Of a stretch of 59,239 nt of DNA, positions 44,269 to 52,204 are shown piece after piece. A model generated the notes under the pieces. It did not search any database and had not been told where the DNA came from. It saw only the letters and a program-made list of their open reading frames with translations. The number at the start of each line of letters is the position of its first letter. Within the stretch, counting starts at the first letter, position 1. The DNA comes from Lachnospiraceae bacterium UBA7093 (lineage in GTDB: Bacteria; Bacillota; Clostridia; Lachnospirales; Lachnospiraceae), in assembly GCA_002492465.1 (NCBI GenBank), contig DKYT01000038.1, positions 1-59,239 on the forward strand. The letters run 5' to 3'. The position numbers were made by a program, and so were the translations under genes.

Positions 44269-47078
44269 CTGGGAACCTCCACCATAATATACGCCTCTAC
44301 AATGTCAAGCTCCTGCATCTGGTCAAAGCCCTCGAACACAAGACCGCACTCAAAGCCTGCTTTTACTTCCTTTACATCGTCCTTGAAACGTTTTAAGGAG
44401 GCAAGGCTGCCTTCGTAAATCTGATCTCCTTCTCTGGTAATACGTACCTTGCAGTCTCTCTGGAAAGTACCGTCCAGAATATAGGAACCCGCAATATTAC
44501 CCACTGCCGATGCCTTGAAGATCTGCCTTACCTCTGCATGCCCGATCACCTTCTCCTCAAATACAGGATCCAGCATGCCCTTCATTGCCGCCTCGATGTC
44601 CTCAATTGCCTGATAGATCACCTTGTAGAGTCTGATATCAACGCCTTCCCTCTCTGCAATGGTCTTTGCCATGGCGTCGGGACGGACGTTAAAGCCGATA
44701 ATAATCGCCGCTGACGCAGAGGCAAGGGACACATCCGATTCGTTGATGGCGCCAACGCCGCCATGGATGCATTTTACCACCACTTCCTCGTTGGAAAGCT
44801 TCATGAGACTCTGTTTCACAGCCTCCACGCTTCCCTGTACGTCTGCTTTTACAATAATGTTCAGTTCTTTTAAGTTTCCTGCCTGAATCTGGGTAAAGAG
44901 ATCGTCAAGAGACATTTTTGCCTTGGTCTCCTCCAGCATCTTTTCCTTGTTCTGTGCAAGATAGGTTTCCGCATAGGACTTAGCCGTTTTATCGTTTTCA
45001 TGGGCAATAAACACCTCTCCTGCGCTGGGCACATCGGAAAGACCCAGAATTTCCACAGGGGTAGAAGGAAAGGCTTCCTTTACTCTTCTTCCCTTGTCGT
45101 CGATCATTGCCCTTACCTTGCCGTGGCTTGCCCCTGCTGAAATGAAATCTCCTACGTGAAGGGTTCCCTTCTGCACCAGTACGGTGGCAACAGGTCCCCT
45201 TCCCTTATCCAGCTCAGCCTCGATCACAAGACCTCTTGCCCGTCTGTCAGGATTTGCCTTCAGTTCCAGAATCTCAGCCGTAAGCAGAATGGTTTCAAGG
45301 AGGGTTTCGATTCCTTCACCGGATTTTGCCGACACGGGAACGAACTCTGTGGTTCCGCCCCAATCCACGGGGATCAGCTCGTACTCTGTCATTTCCTGTT
45401 TCACCCTGTCAATGTTGGCGCCGGGTTTATCGATCTTATTAACGGCAACAATAATTTCAATGCCTGCCGCCTTGGCATGGTTGATTGCCTCGATGGTCTG
45501 GGGCATCACGCCGTCGTCCGCCGCTACCACTAAAATGGCAATATCCGTAGCGTTTGCCCCACGCATACGCATTGCCGTAAACGCTTCATGTCCCGGCGTA
45601 TCCAGGAAGGTAATGGACTGACCGTTAATATTTACAGTATACGCACCTATGTGCTGTGTAATACCTCCAGCCTCCTTATCCGTCACATTTGTTTTCCGGA
45701 TAGCGTCCAAAAGGGAAGTTTTACCATGGTCAACATGCCCCATAACACAGATAACCGGCGGTCTGTTTTCCAGCTTTTCTTCCGCCTCGTCCTCTTCCTT
45801 CAGGAGTTCCTCTATGACGTCTACCTTTTCTTCTTTTTCGCAGATGATCTCGTACTCAATGGCTACATTTTCAGCGTCCTCAAAGGAAATTTCCGAGTTC
45901 ACCGTTACGATCTGTCCCTGCAAAAACAGCTTTTTGATGATAACGGAAGGCTGCATTTTCATTTTATCCGCAAGCTCTTTGATGGTAAGGGATTCGGGAA
46001 TGGTAATGACCTTGATCTGCTCCTCGACCACTTCCTCCACCTTCTTTTCGGGCTTAATGAACCTGCCCGCTTTGTTCTTGTTCTTTACAGCTGCCTCGTC
46101 ATCCTCATAGATAAAGTCTTTTCTTGACTTTTTGTCTCTTTCCTGACTCATTCTGCGCTTTTCGTCATCCCTGCGCTTCTCATCCTTAACCGGCGCTTCC
46201 TGAGGGAAACTCTTACCCGGCTTTTCGGGACGCTTAAATCGATTGTCCGACCCCTGAGCGCCTCTTTCGCCGCGGTTATTATTGTTGCCAGGTCTGTTAT
46301 TATTCCGATCGCCGCTATTACCCCGGAAATCATTCCTGCCACCTTGATTGCCTGTACGATTAGCCCCTTCAGGTCTGCGAAAGTCGTTCCTGCCATTCCT
46401 TTCGCCCTGATTGTTTCCGCCATTTCCCTGAGTTCTCTCATTTTTCTGATACCTCTCGTCCCTCGGTGCCGAAGACCGCGTGTAGTTCTCCCTGGGAGGA
46501 GCTGCCGCCGTTACCTTTTCCGCATTCTCCGCCGGGGTCTGCTTCTGCGCCGCCTGGGCATTCTTTGCCGCAATCCTTTCGTTTTCCATCCTTCTTGCAT
46601 TCTGTTTAAAATCCACCTGGGTGGTTTCCGGCATAGAAGGAGCCGTCAAAGGACGGATAATCTTATGGGGCGCCTGCTGCCCCCTTCCCTGGTTATTGGG
46701 ACGATTGCCGCCGTTCCCCGGTCTGTTTCCCTGGGGCGGACGCCTGTCATTTCCCGGGCGTCGTCCCGGCACATTGCTGTTATGGGGATTGCTCACCACA
46801 ATAATCTTCTTTTTCTTTTTCGGCGGTTCTCCCTGATTCTGGACAGGCTTCTCTTCTTTTGCCGGTTCCGCTTTTGCCTCCGGCTCCGGCGCCGCTTCTT
46901 TTACCTCCGGCTCCTGTGTACCCTTACCAAACGCCTTTCTAACCATATCGGCAACGTCTTCCTCTATGGAGCTTTGCGCCGCTTTGGCTTCAATTCCTTT
47001 ATCCTGCAGAAAAGCAAGAATCTCTTTACTTTGCTTTTCCAACTCTTTTGCTATTTCATGCACTTTTATTTTGGCCAT
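44265..47078 (-). CDS. infB: Translation initiation factor IF-2
   Basis: GTPase that delivers initiator tRNA to the ribosome. The 937-residue protein has an IF2-N helix at the start, a very long disordered region (about 55-350) rich in Asn, Gly, Arg and Pro (GNRPGNGGNRPNNQGRG), a second IF2-N domain (about 360-410), then the G domain (GHVDHGKTSLLDAI, DTPGHEAFTAMR, NKIDKPGAN) and domains II-IV. Last gene before rbfA, overlapping it by 4 bases. Confidence 0.97.
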   Translation of the reverse strand: MAKIKVHEIAKELEKQSKEILAFLQDKGIEAKAAQSSIEEDVADMVRKAFGKGTQEPEVKEAAPEPEAKAEPAKEEKPVQNQGEPPKKKKKIIVVSNPHNSNVPGRRPGNDRRPPQGNRPGNGGNRPNNQGRGQQAPHKIIRPLTAPSMPETTQVDFKQNARRMENERIAAKNAQAAQKQTPAENAEKVTAAAPPRENYTRSSAPRDERYQKNERTQGNGGNNQGERNGRNDFRRPEGANRTGNQGGRNDFRGNSGDRNNNRPGNNNNRGERGAQGSDNRFKRPEKPGKSFPQEAPVKDEKRRDDEKRRMSQERDKKSRKDFIYEDDEAAVKNKNKAGRFIKPEKKVEEVVEEQIKVITIPESLTIKELADKMKMQPSVIIKKLFLQGQIVTVNSEISFEDAENVAIEYEIICEKEEKVDVIEELLKEEDEAEEKLENRPPVICVMGHVDHGKTSLLDAIRKTNVTDKEAGGITQHIGAYTVNINGQSITFLDTPGHEAFTAMRMRGANATDIAILVVAADDGVMPQTIEAINHAKAAGIEIIVAVNKIDKPGANIDRVKQEMTEYELIPVDWGGTTEFVPVSAKSGEGIETLLETILLTAEILELKANPDRRARGLVIEAELDKGRGPVATVLVQKGTLHVGDFISAGASHGKVRAMIDDKGRRVKEAFPSTPVEILGLSDVPSAGEVFIAHENDKTAKSYAETYLAQNKEKMLEETKAKMSLDDLFTQIQAGNLKELNIIVKADVQGSVEAVKQSLMKLSNEEVVVKCIHGGVGAINESDVSLASASAAIIIGFNVRPDAMAKTIAEREGVDIRLYKVIYQAIEDIEAAMKGMLDPVFEEKVIGHAEVRQIFKASAVGNIAGSYILDGTFQRDCKVRITREGDQIYEGSLASLKRFKDDVKEVKAGFECGLVFEGFDQMQELDIVEAYIMVEVPR

Positions 47079-47100
47079 TCTATTACCTCCGTGTTAATTC

Positions 47101-47406
47101 CTATGCCTCTTCCAAACGCTTTATTATGTTTTCCGCCAATCCCTGATCGGTAACTGCCGCCGACGCTCTCATTTCTTTTCCTACCGCTTTCCCAAGGGCT
47201 TCCTTGGTGCCGTAAAAATAAATGGGGGTGTCATAAAATTCACACATGTTGGTGAACATCTTTTTTGTATTCTCAGAGGCTTCGCTGCTTACGATCACCA
47301 GCGCCGCTTTTCTGCTTTTAACTGCCTTTTCCGTGGAAAATTCGCCGCTCACCAGATTTCTGCCTCTTGCCGCCAGCCCCAAAAGGGATAAAATTTTATC
47401 ATTCAT
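47101..47406 (-). CDS. L7Ae-family ribosomal-like protein YlxQ
   Basis: A roughly 101-residue RNA-binding protein of the L7Ae/L30e/YlxQ family (LSLLGLAARGRNLVSGE; AALVIVSSEASENTKKMF). The ATG at 47406 gives MNDKILSLLG and overlaps the ylxR stop by 8 bases. B. subtilis YlxQ binds kink-turn RNA in vitro; its cellular role is unsettled. Confidence 0.93.
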   Translation of the reverse strand: MNDKILSLLGLAARGRNLVSGEFSTEKAVKSRKAALVIVSSEASENTKKMFTNMCEFYDTPIYFYGTKEALGKAVGKEMRASAAVTDQGLAENIIKRLEEA

Positions 47407-47668
47407 AGGAAGCATCAAACTCCTTTTCCAGCTTATCATAAACCTCATTTGGAATACTCATCTTAAAAGACCGCTCAAGTCCTTTATTCTTACGCGCTTT
47501 TACCATACATTCCCTGTTTTTGCAAAGGTAGGCGCCTCTTCCGTTTTTCTTTCCGGTTACGTCCAGCAGGATCTCCTCCTCAGGCGTTTTCAGAACACGC
47601 ATCATCTCTTTTTTGCTCTTCATTTCCCCGCATCCTATGCACTGTCTCATGGGAATCTTTTTTGCCAT
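47399..47668 (-). CDS. YlxR family protein (RnpM)
   Basis: An 89-residue basic protein with MRQCIGCGEMKSKKEMMR and NGRGAYLCKNRECM, the YlxR signatures. In B. subtilis this protein (RnpM) binds and modulates RNase P RNA. It lies between nusA and ylxQ as in nearly all Firmicutes. Confidence 0.95.
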   Translation of the reverse strand: MAKKIPMRQCIGCGEMKSKKEMMRVLKTPEEEILLDVTGKKNGRGAYLCKNRECMVKARKNKGLERSFKMSIPNEVYDKLEKEFDASYE

Positions 47669-47680
47669 AAAAACGCCCCC

Positions 47681-48865
47681 TTATTCTGTGGGTTCAGACC
47701 CGTCTTCCTGATAGTCCTCCCCGCTGACCTCATCCTCGTACTCAGAAGCATCCTCTTCCCCATATTCCTCGTCATACTCGTCGTACTCGTCATATTCATC
47801 CATATAATCTTCATAACGGAATCCCGGGGCATCCTTCGCCTGGGTCTCGCTCTTAATATCGATTTTATATCCGGTAAGCCTTGCCGCCAGCCTTGCATTT
47901 TGTCCTTCTTTACCAATGGCAAGGGAAAGCTGATAGTCGGGAACCACCACTTTCGCTGTTTTCTCATCAGGATCTGCAAACACGGCTACGATCTTTGCAG
48001 GTGAAAGTGCATTTTGAATCAGGTTACCGGGGTTCTCATCCCAGTTGATAATGTCGATCTTTTCTCCCCGCAGTTCTTCCACAATGGAATTTACCCTTGC
48101 GCCGTTTAAGCCTACGCAGGCGCCCACTGCGTCTACATTGGGGTTGTTGGATCTGACAGCCATCTTGGTTCTGCTGCCCGCTTCCCGGGCAATGCTCATA
48201 ATCTCTACTGTGCCGTCCTTGATTTCCGTAACCTCCGCCTCAAAAAGACGTTTCACCAGCTCCGGGTGGGTACGGCTGACCAGAATTCTGGGTCCCTTGG
48301 GCGTGTTCTTCACCTCCAGAATGTATACCTTAATCCGCTCCGTAGGTTTGAATACCTCTCCCTTTACCTGCTCGCTGTCGTTCAAAATACCGTCCGCTTT
48401 TCCCAAATTAATACTGATGTTCCTGCCGATATAGCGCTGTACAATACCGGTTACAATATCCTTTTCCTTTTCAAAGTACTGATTATAAATGACGCTTCTT
48501 TCCTCCTCGCGGATTTTCTGCAAAATCACGTTCTTTGCGTTCTGCGTGGCAATACGTCCAAATTCCTTGGACTTGATTTCCACATTGACAATACTGCCAA
48601 TGACCGCGTTGGGATTAATCTCCCGGGCATCCGGAAGGGAAATCTGAAGGCATTCATCCTCCACCTCTTCCACCACTTCTTTTTCTGCATAGCACAGAAA
48701 ATCACAGGTTTCCCTGTCAATTTCCACTTTCACATTATCGGACTTTCCGAAATGGTTCTTACACGCCGTAATCAGTGAATTTTCAATCGCCTCAAAGAGG
48801 GTGTCCTTGCTGATCTCTTTCTCCTTCTCCAAAATATCCAGTGCTTCCATTAATTCCTTATTCAT
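47681..48865 (-). CDS. nusA: Transcription termination/antitermination factor NusA
   Basis: RNA polymerase-associated factor. The 394-residue protein has the N-terminal RNAP-binding domain, S1 (about 135-200, KGEVFKPTERIKVYILEV), KH1 and KH2 (VGACVGLNGARVNSIVEEL; LAIGKEGQNARLAARLTGY). The last 45 residues or so are an unusual acidic, Tyr-rich tail built from DEY repeats (YDEYDEYDEEYGEED). The promoter-proximal terminator in front of rimP may be a target for autoregulation. Confidence 0.96.
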   Translation of the reverse strand: MNKELMEALDILEKEKEISKDTLFEAIENSLITACKNHFGKSDNVKVEIDRETCDFLCYAEKEVVEEVEDECLQISLPDAREINPNAVIGSIVNVEIKSKEFGRIATQNAKNVILQKIREEERSVIYNQYFEKEKDIVTGIVQRYIGRNISINLGKADGILNDSEQVKGEVFKPTERIKVYILEVKNTPKGPRILVSRTHPELVKRLFEAEVTEIKDGTVEIMSIAREAGSRTKMAVRSNNPNVDAVGACVGLNGARVNSIVEELRGEKIDIINWDENPGNLIQNALSPAKIVAVFADPDEKTAKVVVPDYQLSLAIGKEGQNARLAARLTGYKIDIKSETQAKDAPGFRYEDYMDEYDEYDEYDEEYGEEDASEYEDEVSGEDYQEDGSEPTE

Positions 48866-48905
48866 TGTCCCTTATCCCTTTCTGCCCGTTATTCTTTGGA
48901 CCAAT

Positions 48906-49382
48906 CTAAAAATCAAGCGTCAGTTTTACTGATGCAATCTCTTTCCTGTTAAACTTCATTTCTTTTGGCTCCCCGCCGGAAACCGTCTCCAGGGTAATGC
49001 TGTCCTCATCAAAGCCTTTCAAAATTCCCGTAAATTCTTTCACGCCGTCGATGGGCTTATAGCATTTAACGTCCACTTCCTTCAAAAGGCTTTTCTGAAA
49101 ATGCTTATCCTTTTTCAGCTGTCTTCCAAGCCCCGGAGAACTTACTTCTAAAATATAAGCGTCCTCAATAAAATCTGTCCTGTCAAGTTCGTCTGACAAG
49201 GCACGGCTCACTGCCTCGCAATCGTTGATGCTGACCCCATCTTCCTTGTCAATGTAACAGCGAAGGTACCAATCGCTCCCCTCCTTCACGTACTCTATAT
49301 CATAAATTTCCACGTGATGGGCGGCGGCAATGGGTTTTAAAAGTTCCTCTGTTCTGGTCTCATAATTTTCTCTTTTTGACAT
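48906..49382 (-). CDS. rimP: Ribosome maturation factor RimP
   Basis: Supports 30S assembly. The roughly 158-residue protein has the N-terminal domain (HHVEIYDIEYVKEGSDWYLR, CEAVSRALSDELD) with EVSSPGLGRQLKK, and the C-terminal SH3-like domain. The ATG at 49382 follows GAGGTGATTGG and lies just after the attenuator hairpin; upstream codons would run through that hairpin. First gene of the operon. Confidence 0.95.
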   Translation of the reverse strand: MSKRENYETRTEELLKPIAAAHHVEIYDIEYVKEGSDWYLRCYIDKEDGVSINDCEAVSRALSDELDRTDFIEDAYILEVSSPGLGRQLKKDKHFQKSLLKEVDVKCYKPIDGVKEFTGILKGFDEDSITLETVSGGEPKEMKFNRKEIASVKLTLDF

Positions 49383-49401
49383 CCAATCACCTCGTACCCT
49401 T

Positions 49402-49430
49402 AAAAAAGAGTGGACCGACAAGTCCACTCT
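49402..49430 (-). terminator. Intrinsic terminator in the rimP-nusA leader (attenuator)
   Basis: Perfect 9-bp stem AGAGTGGAC/GTCCACTCT followed on the minus strand by six Ts and then AAGGG. It lies downstream of the promoter at 49459-49487 and about 25 bases before rimP, so RNA from that promoter must pass it. Confidence 0.8.
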
Positions 49431-49458
49431 ACATTAGCATCTTCTTTAATTCTATTGT

Positions 49459-49487
49459 ATTGTAGCACCCTATTACCGGAATTGCAA
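49459..49487 (-). promoter_or_regulatory. Promoter of the rimP-nusA-infB operon
   Basis: Minus-strand TTGCAA (49482-49487), 17 bases, TACAAT (49459-49464). The predicted leader is about 70 bases with an intrinsic terminator inside it. Confidence 0.75.
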
Positions 49488-49497
49488 TAGGATTTTG

Positions 49498-50115
49498 CTA
49501 ACTTTCGCTGTTTTTCCGAATCAGGCAGATCTCTCCGTCTGTAATTTCAAAGTCCGCCATCAGTTCATCATCCGACAGCTGGCTGTAGGTGATGGTGTAA
49601 GTATCCTTCGCCAAGATCAAATATACCAACTGCTCTATTTCCGCATCTGCATCCACTTTATAAGAGCTGCGTATTTTGTAGCCCGGAACTCCGTCCATAT
49701 CAATTTCTTCAAAGGAGGCAATTTGAAGCTCCACCTCCTGTCCCGCTTCCCGGTAGGCTTCTTCCACCATCTCCTGATAGCTTTCTCTGGTAAGGAATTC
49801 AGGCACATTTCCAGCGCTGCCTTCAGAAACGGTATAATAAATGTTGGAGGAATCCAGAGGATTCCTTTCGTGGACATACATGCCGGGAATCTCCTCGGAT
49901 TCCTTATATCCCGCCGGAATCAGAACCGCACAATGATGTACCTCTTCTCCGCCCGCTTCTTCCTCCTGCTCCTTCAGCTCAAATTCCTGCATTTTTATGT
50001 ATTCCCCGGCATCCTCTTCCCCATTCTGAATACCGGCAACCGTTACCGCCTCTTTGCCGCATCCGCTTAAAAGGAGCAGCGCTGCCAATACAAAAATAAA
50101 TTTTCCTTTTGTCAT
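49498..50115 (-). CDS. Small lipoprotein of unknown function
   Basis: A roughly 205-residue lipoprotein. It begins MTKGKFIFVLAALLLLSGC with Cys at about 19, then a Glu-rich linker (GEEDAGEYIKMQEFELKEQEEEAGGEE, in two parts), and a soluble domain with GYKESEEIPGMYVHERNPLD and YTVSEGSAGNVPEFLT. The start at 50115 has AAAGGA about 11 bases upstream. A palindromic repeat copy lies just upstream. I do not recognise a named domain; the fold resembles PsbP/DUF1795-like lipoproteins, but that is a guess. Confidence 0.75.
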   Translation of the reverse strand: MTKGKFIFVLAALLLLSGCGKEAVTVAGIQNGEEDAGEYIKMQEFELKEQEEEAGGEEVHHCAVLIPAGYKESEEIPGMYVHERNPLDSSNIYYTVSEGSAGNVPEFLTRESYQEMVEEAYREAGQEVELQIASFEEIDMDGVPGYKIRSSYKVDADAEIEQLVYLILAKDTYTITYSQLSDDELMADFEITDGEICLIRKNSES

Positions 50116-50137
50116 AAATATGTATCCTTTCAAAACC

Positions 50138-50167
50138 AACGCCGCTGTGCTCCACAAGCCGGCTTAT
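50138..50167. repeat. Intergenic palindromic repeat, copy 6 (diverged)
   Basis: Keeps both ends (AACGCCG and AGCCGGCTTAT) but the inner arms read CTGTG and CACAAG with loop CTC; several inner pairs are lost. Confidence 0.6.
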
Positions 50168-50181
50168 CTTATATAAGAGAC

Positions 50182-50235
50182 AGCGCCCCGCCGAAGAGCA
50201 GGCATACGGAACTCCTGATCCGCCTGCGGGGCGTT
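50182..50235 (-). terminator. Large terminator of the DUF1540 gene
   Basis: GC-rich outer stem CGCCCCGC/GCGGGGCG with further pairing inside (AGGC/GCCT), followed on the minus strand by TGTCTCTTATAT. It lies 5 bases past the DUF1540 stop. Confidence 0.75.
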
Positions 50236-50239
50236 GAAA

Positions 50240-50554
50240 TTACTTTTCTGTAAAGGTCGCACATGCCGTCTCGCGGCAGTTATCTGCACCGCAGCCCTTA
50301 ATATCCACATGATCCGCAATACATTTGTAATTGCTGTTATACATGCAGTTTGCCGCCTCGCAGTCAATGCTGATGGTTTTGCTGGGATGCTCTAAAGCGC
50401 TGGTAAAACGATCCCTGCTCTCCTCTGAAAAGCTTTCACAGCAGGTATCATCGTCACAGCAGGCATGTTTTCCTCCCACCATAATGTCTCCCTTGCAGCA
50501 GCACTCATTCTTATTATACGCGCAGTTGTCTACAGAACATTTTAAATCAGCCAT
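50240..50554 (-). CDS. DUF1540 Cys-rich protein (two repeats)
   Basis: A 104-residue protein with two DUF1540 modules: CSVDNCAYNKNECCCKGDI at the N-terminus and CEAANCMYNSNYKCIADHVDI at about 66-86, with CCDDDTCCESF and GCGADNCRETACATF after each. Such Cys spacing suggests metal binding; the family function is unknown. GGAGG precedes the ATG and a strong terminator follows, so it is monocistronic. Confidence 0.9.
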   Translation of the reverse strand: MADLKCSVDNCAYNKNECCCKGDIMVGGKHACCDDDTCCESFSEESRDRFTSALEHPSKTISIDCEAANCMYNSNYKCIADHVDIKGCGADNCRETACATFTEK

Positions 50555-50618
50555 ATGGTTACCTCCTTCATCATTATGACAGTAATTAGTATGACCGATT
50601 CTTTCATCCTCTATTCAA

Positions 50619-52193
50619 TCACAGGGATTCTGATACATCAAAAATTTTATATAAATTAAACCAGTACCGTTCTATCATAACGCTTCCCCGTTCTTCCGAT
50701 TCTATGCCGGCTTTTTTCCACTTTTCAAGAATTTCCTCTCTCGCGTTTCCGCTGCCTAAAAACCATACCTGTTTTTCCTCTTTCAGCAGCTCCCTGACGG
50801 CACGTATCCCCTCTTCGTCTGAGAAGGTTCCTTCTACCAGGCTGTTGTTGCCCGGATACATTTCCCTGATCAGCGGCTCCGGCTCTCCGTACCAGAGATA
50901 GGTTTGGTTGGGAAGGTAAAAAGACAGCACTGCCTGGGTTTGATCAAAATTGAAAAGCACCGAATCCTCTTCCCCGATTTCCAAAAGAGCCTCCTTCGCC
51001 GCCTCCATCTGCACCCGCTTCCACATTTCCTCTCCATAAAAAGAGCGGTAATTTCTAAGCCCCACTGCCGTCACAATAAACAGCAACGGGAAAAAAAGAA
51101 ATTTCTTTTCTTTTACCCCTGAAACCAGCAGAGCGAAGGCAAGCCAAAACACTCCCATTCCAGGCAGCATATAACGATATACGAAAACCGGGCGGATCAA
51201 AAAGGAAGCAAGGAACCCAAACAACACCACGCCTCCCAGAACGGCAACACATCCCACCGTAAACCAGGCGGCGCCTTCTTTCCTTCTATTCTCCCTTTTC
51301 CACTGTTTTTTGAAAGAAAATAAAAGCAAAAGCCCGTAACATCCGAACAAAAGCACTGCAAGCACAGCGTTCAGCGTCCCGCTGGCAAAAAATGGCTGAA
51401 ACAGGAATTTGACACAGCCGCCCAGACTTCTCCAGCTCAAAGGCTGTATCCAATAATTTTCCTTTACCTGTCCCACCTGTCTGGTTACAGCTGTCAAAAG
51501 CCAGGGCAGATAACCTGCAGCGCAGACCATTCCACTAACCGCAAACCTGCCTATTTCCCGCTTCCATCTGCCTTTTCTCCAGAAGGCACACAGTAGATAC
51601 AAATAAATCATACAGGCGGCAACACAGGCAAAATAGTGTGTATAGCAGGCGGCAAGTGCATACAGGGTTACTGCCGCCCAGTTTCCAAAGCTTTTCCTTT
51701 TGTCTGTTTCTTCCCCTGTCAGCTCATAGGCATGGAGCATCCCCGCCACAATAAAAAACAGGGCGTAACCGTACATTCTCACCTCAACCGTATAATCCGC
51801 CAGCTGAGGCATGGTGAGAAGTAAAAAACCAAAAAGCCCTGCCACAAGCATTCCAAAATGTCTTCTAATCTTTGTCACCGCATAAATCAGGCACAAAAGA
51901 AACGGCAGTACGGAGACCAGTTTTGCAATCATCACCTGCTCCCAGCCATCCGCCGCCCCGCCAAACAGCGTGAGAAACAGCTTCACGATCAAATAGTAAA
52001 GAGGCGGGTGTACGTCTCTTGCTGTAATTGAAATCAGTTTACCACAGGACTGGTTCGCCAGTCCCATGGTAAATAATTCATCATACCAGATATCGCTGCT
52101 GAAGCATAAAAACACAGATACGCCAAGGAGAATCCCGCTGACTGCCAGTAAAACTATTCCTATGGTCTCATCCCACTTTAATCTCCGCTTCAT
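50619..52193 (-). CDS. Membrane glycosyltransferase (GT39/ArnT-like)
   Basis: A 524-residue polytopic membrane protein with about 11 hydrophobic segments. The first extracytoplasmic loop carries the GT-C-type motif SSDIWYDELFTMG with an Asp-Glu pair, and ITARDVHPPLYYLIVKL follows, as in PMT/ArnT-type transferases that use polyprenyl-phosphate sugars. The C-terminal 100 residues are soluble. It starts 11 bases after thrS ends, so it likely shares the thrS transcript. Donor and acceptor are unknown. Confidence 0.85.
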   Translation of the reverse strand: MKRRLKWDETIGIVLLAVSGILLGVSVFLCFSSDIWYDELFTMGLANQSCGKLISITARDVHPPLYYLIVKLFLTLFGGAADGWEQVMIAKLVSVLPFLLCLIYAVTKIRRHFGMLVAGLFGFLLLTMPQLADYTVEVRMYGYALFFIVAGMLHAYELTGEETDKRKSFGNWAAVTLYALAACYTHYFACVAACMIYLYLLCAFWRKGRWKREIGRFAVSGMVCAAGYLPWLLTAVTRQVGQVKENYWIQPLSWRSLGGCVKFLFQPFFASGTLNAVLAVLLFGCYGLLLLFSFKKQWKRENRRKEGAAWFTVGCVAVLGGVVLFGFLASFLIRPVFVYRYMLPGMGVFWLAFALLVSGVKEKKFLFFPLLFIVTAVGLRNYRSFYGEEMWKRVQMEAAKEALLEIGEEDSVLFNFDQTQAVLSFYLPNQTYLWYGEPEPLIREMYPGNNSLVEGTFSDEEGIRAVRELLKEEKQVWFLGSGNAREEILEKWKKAGIESEERGSVMIERYWFNLYKIFDVSESL

Positions 52194-52204
52194 TCCAGCC
52201 TCTC

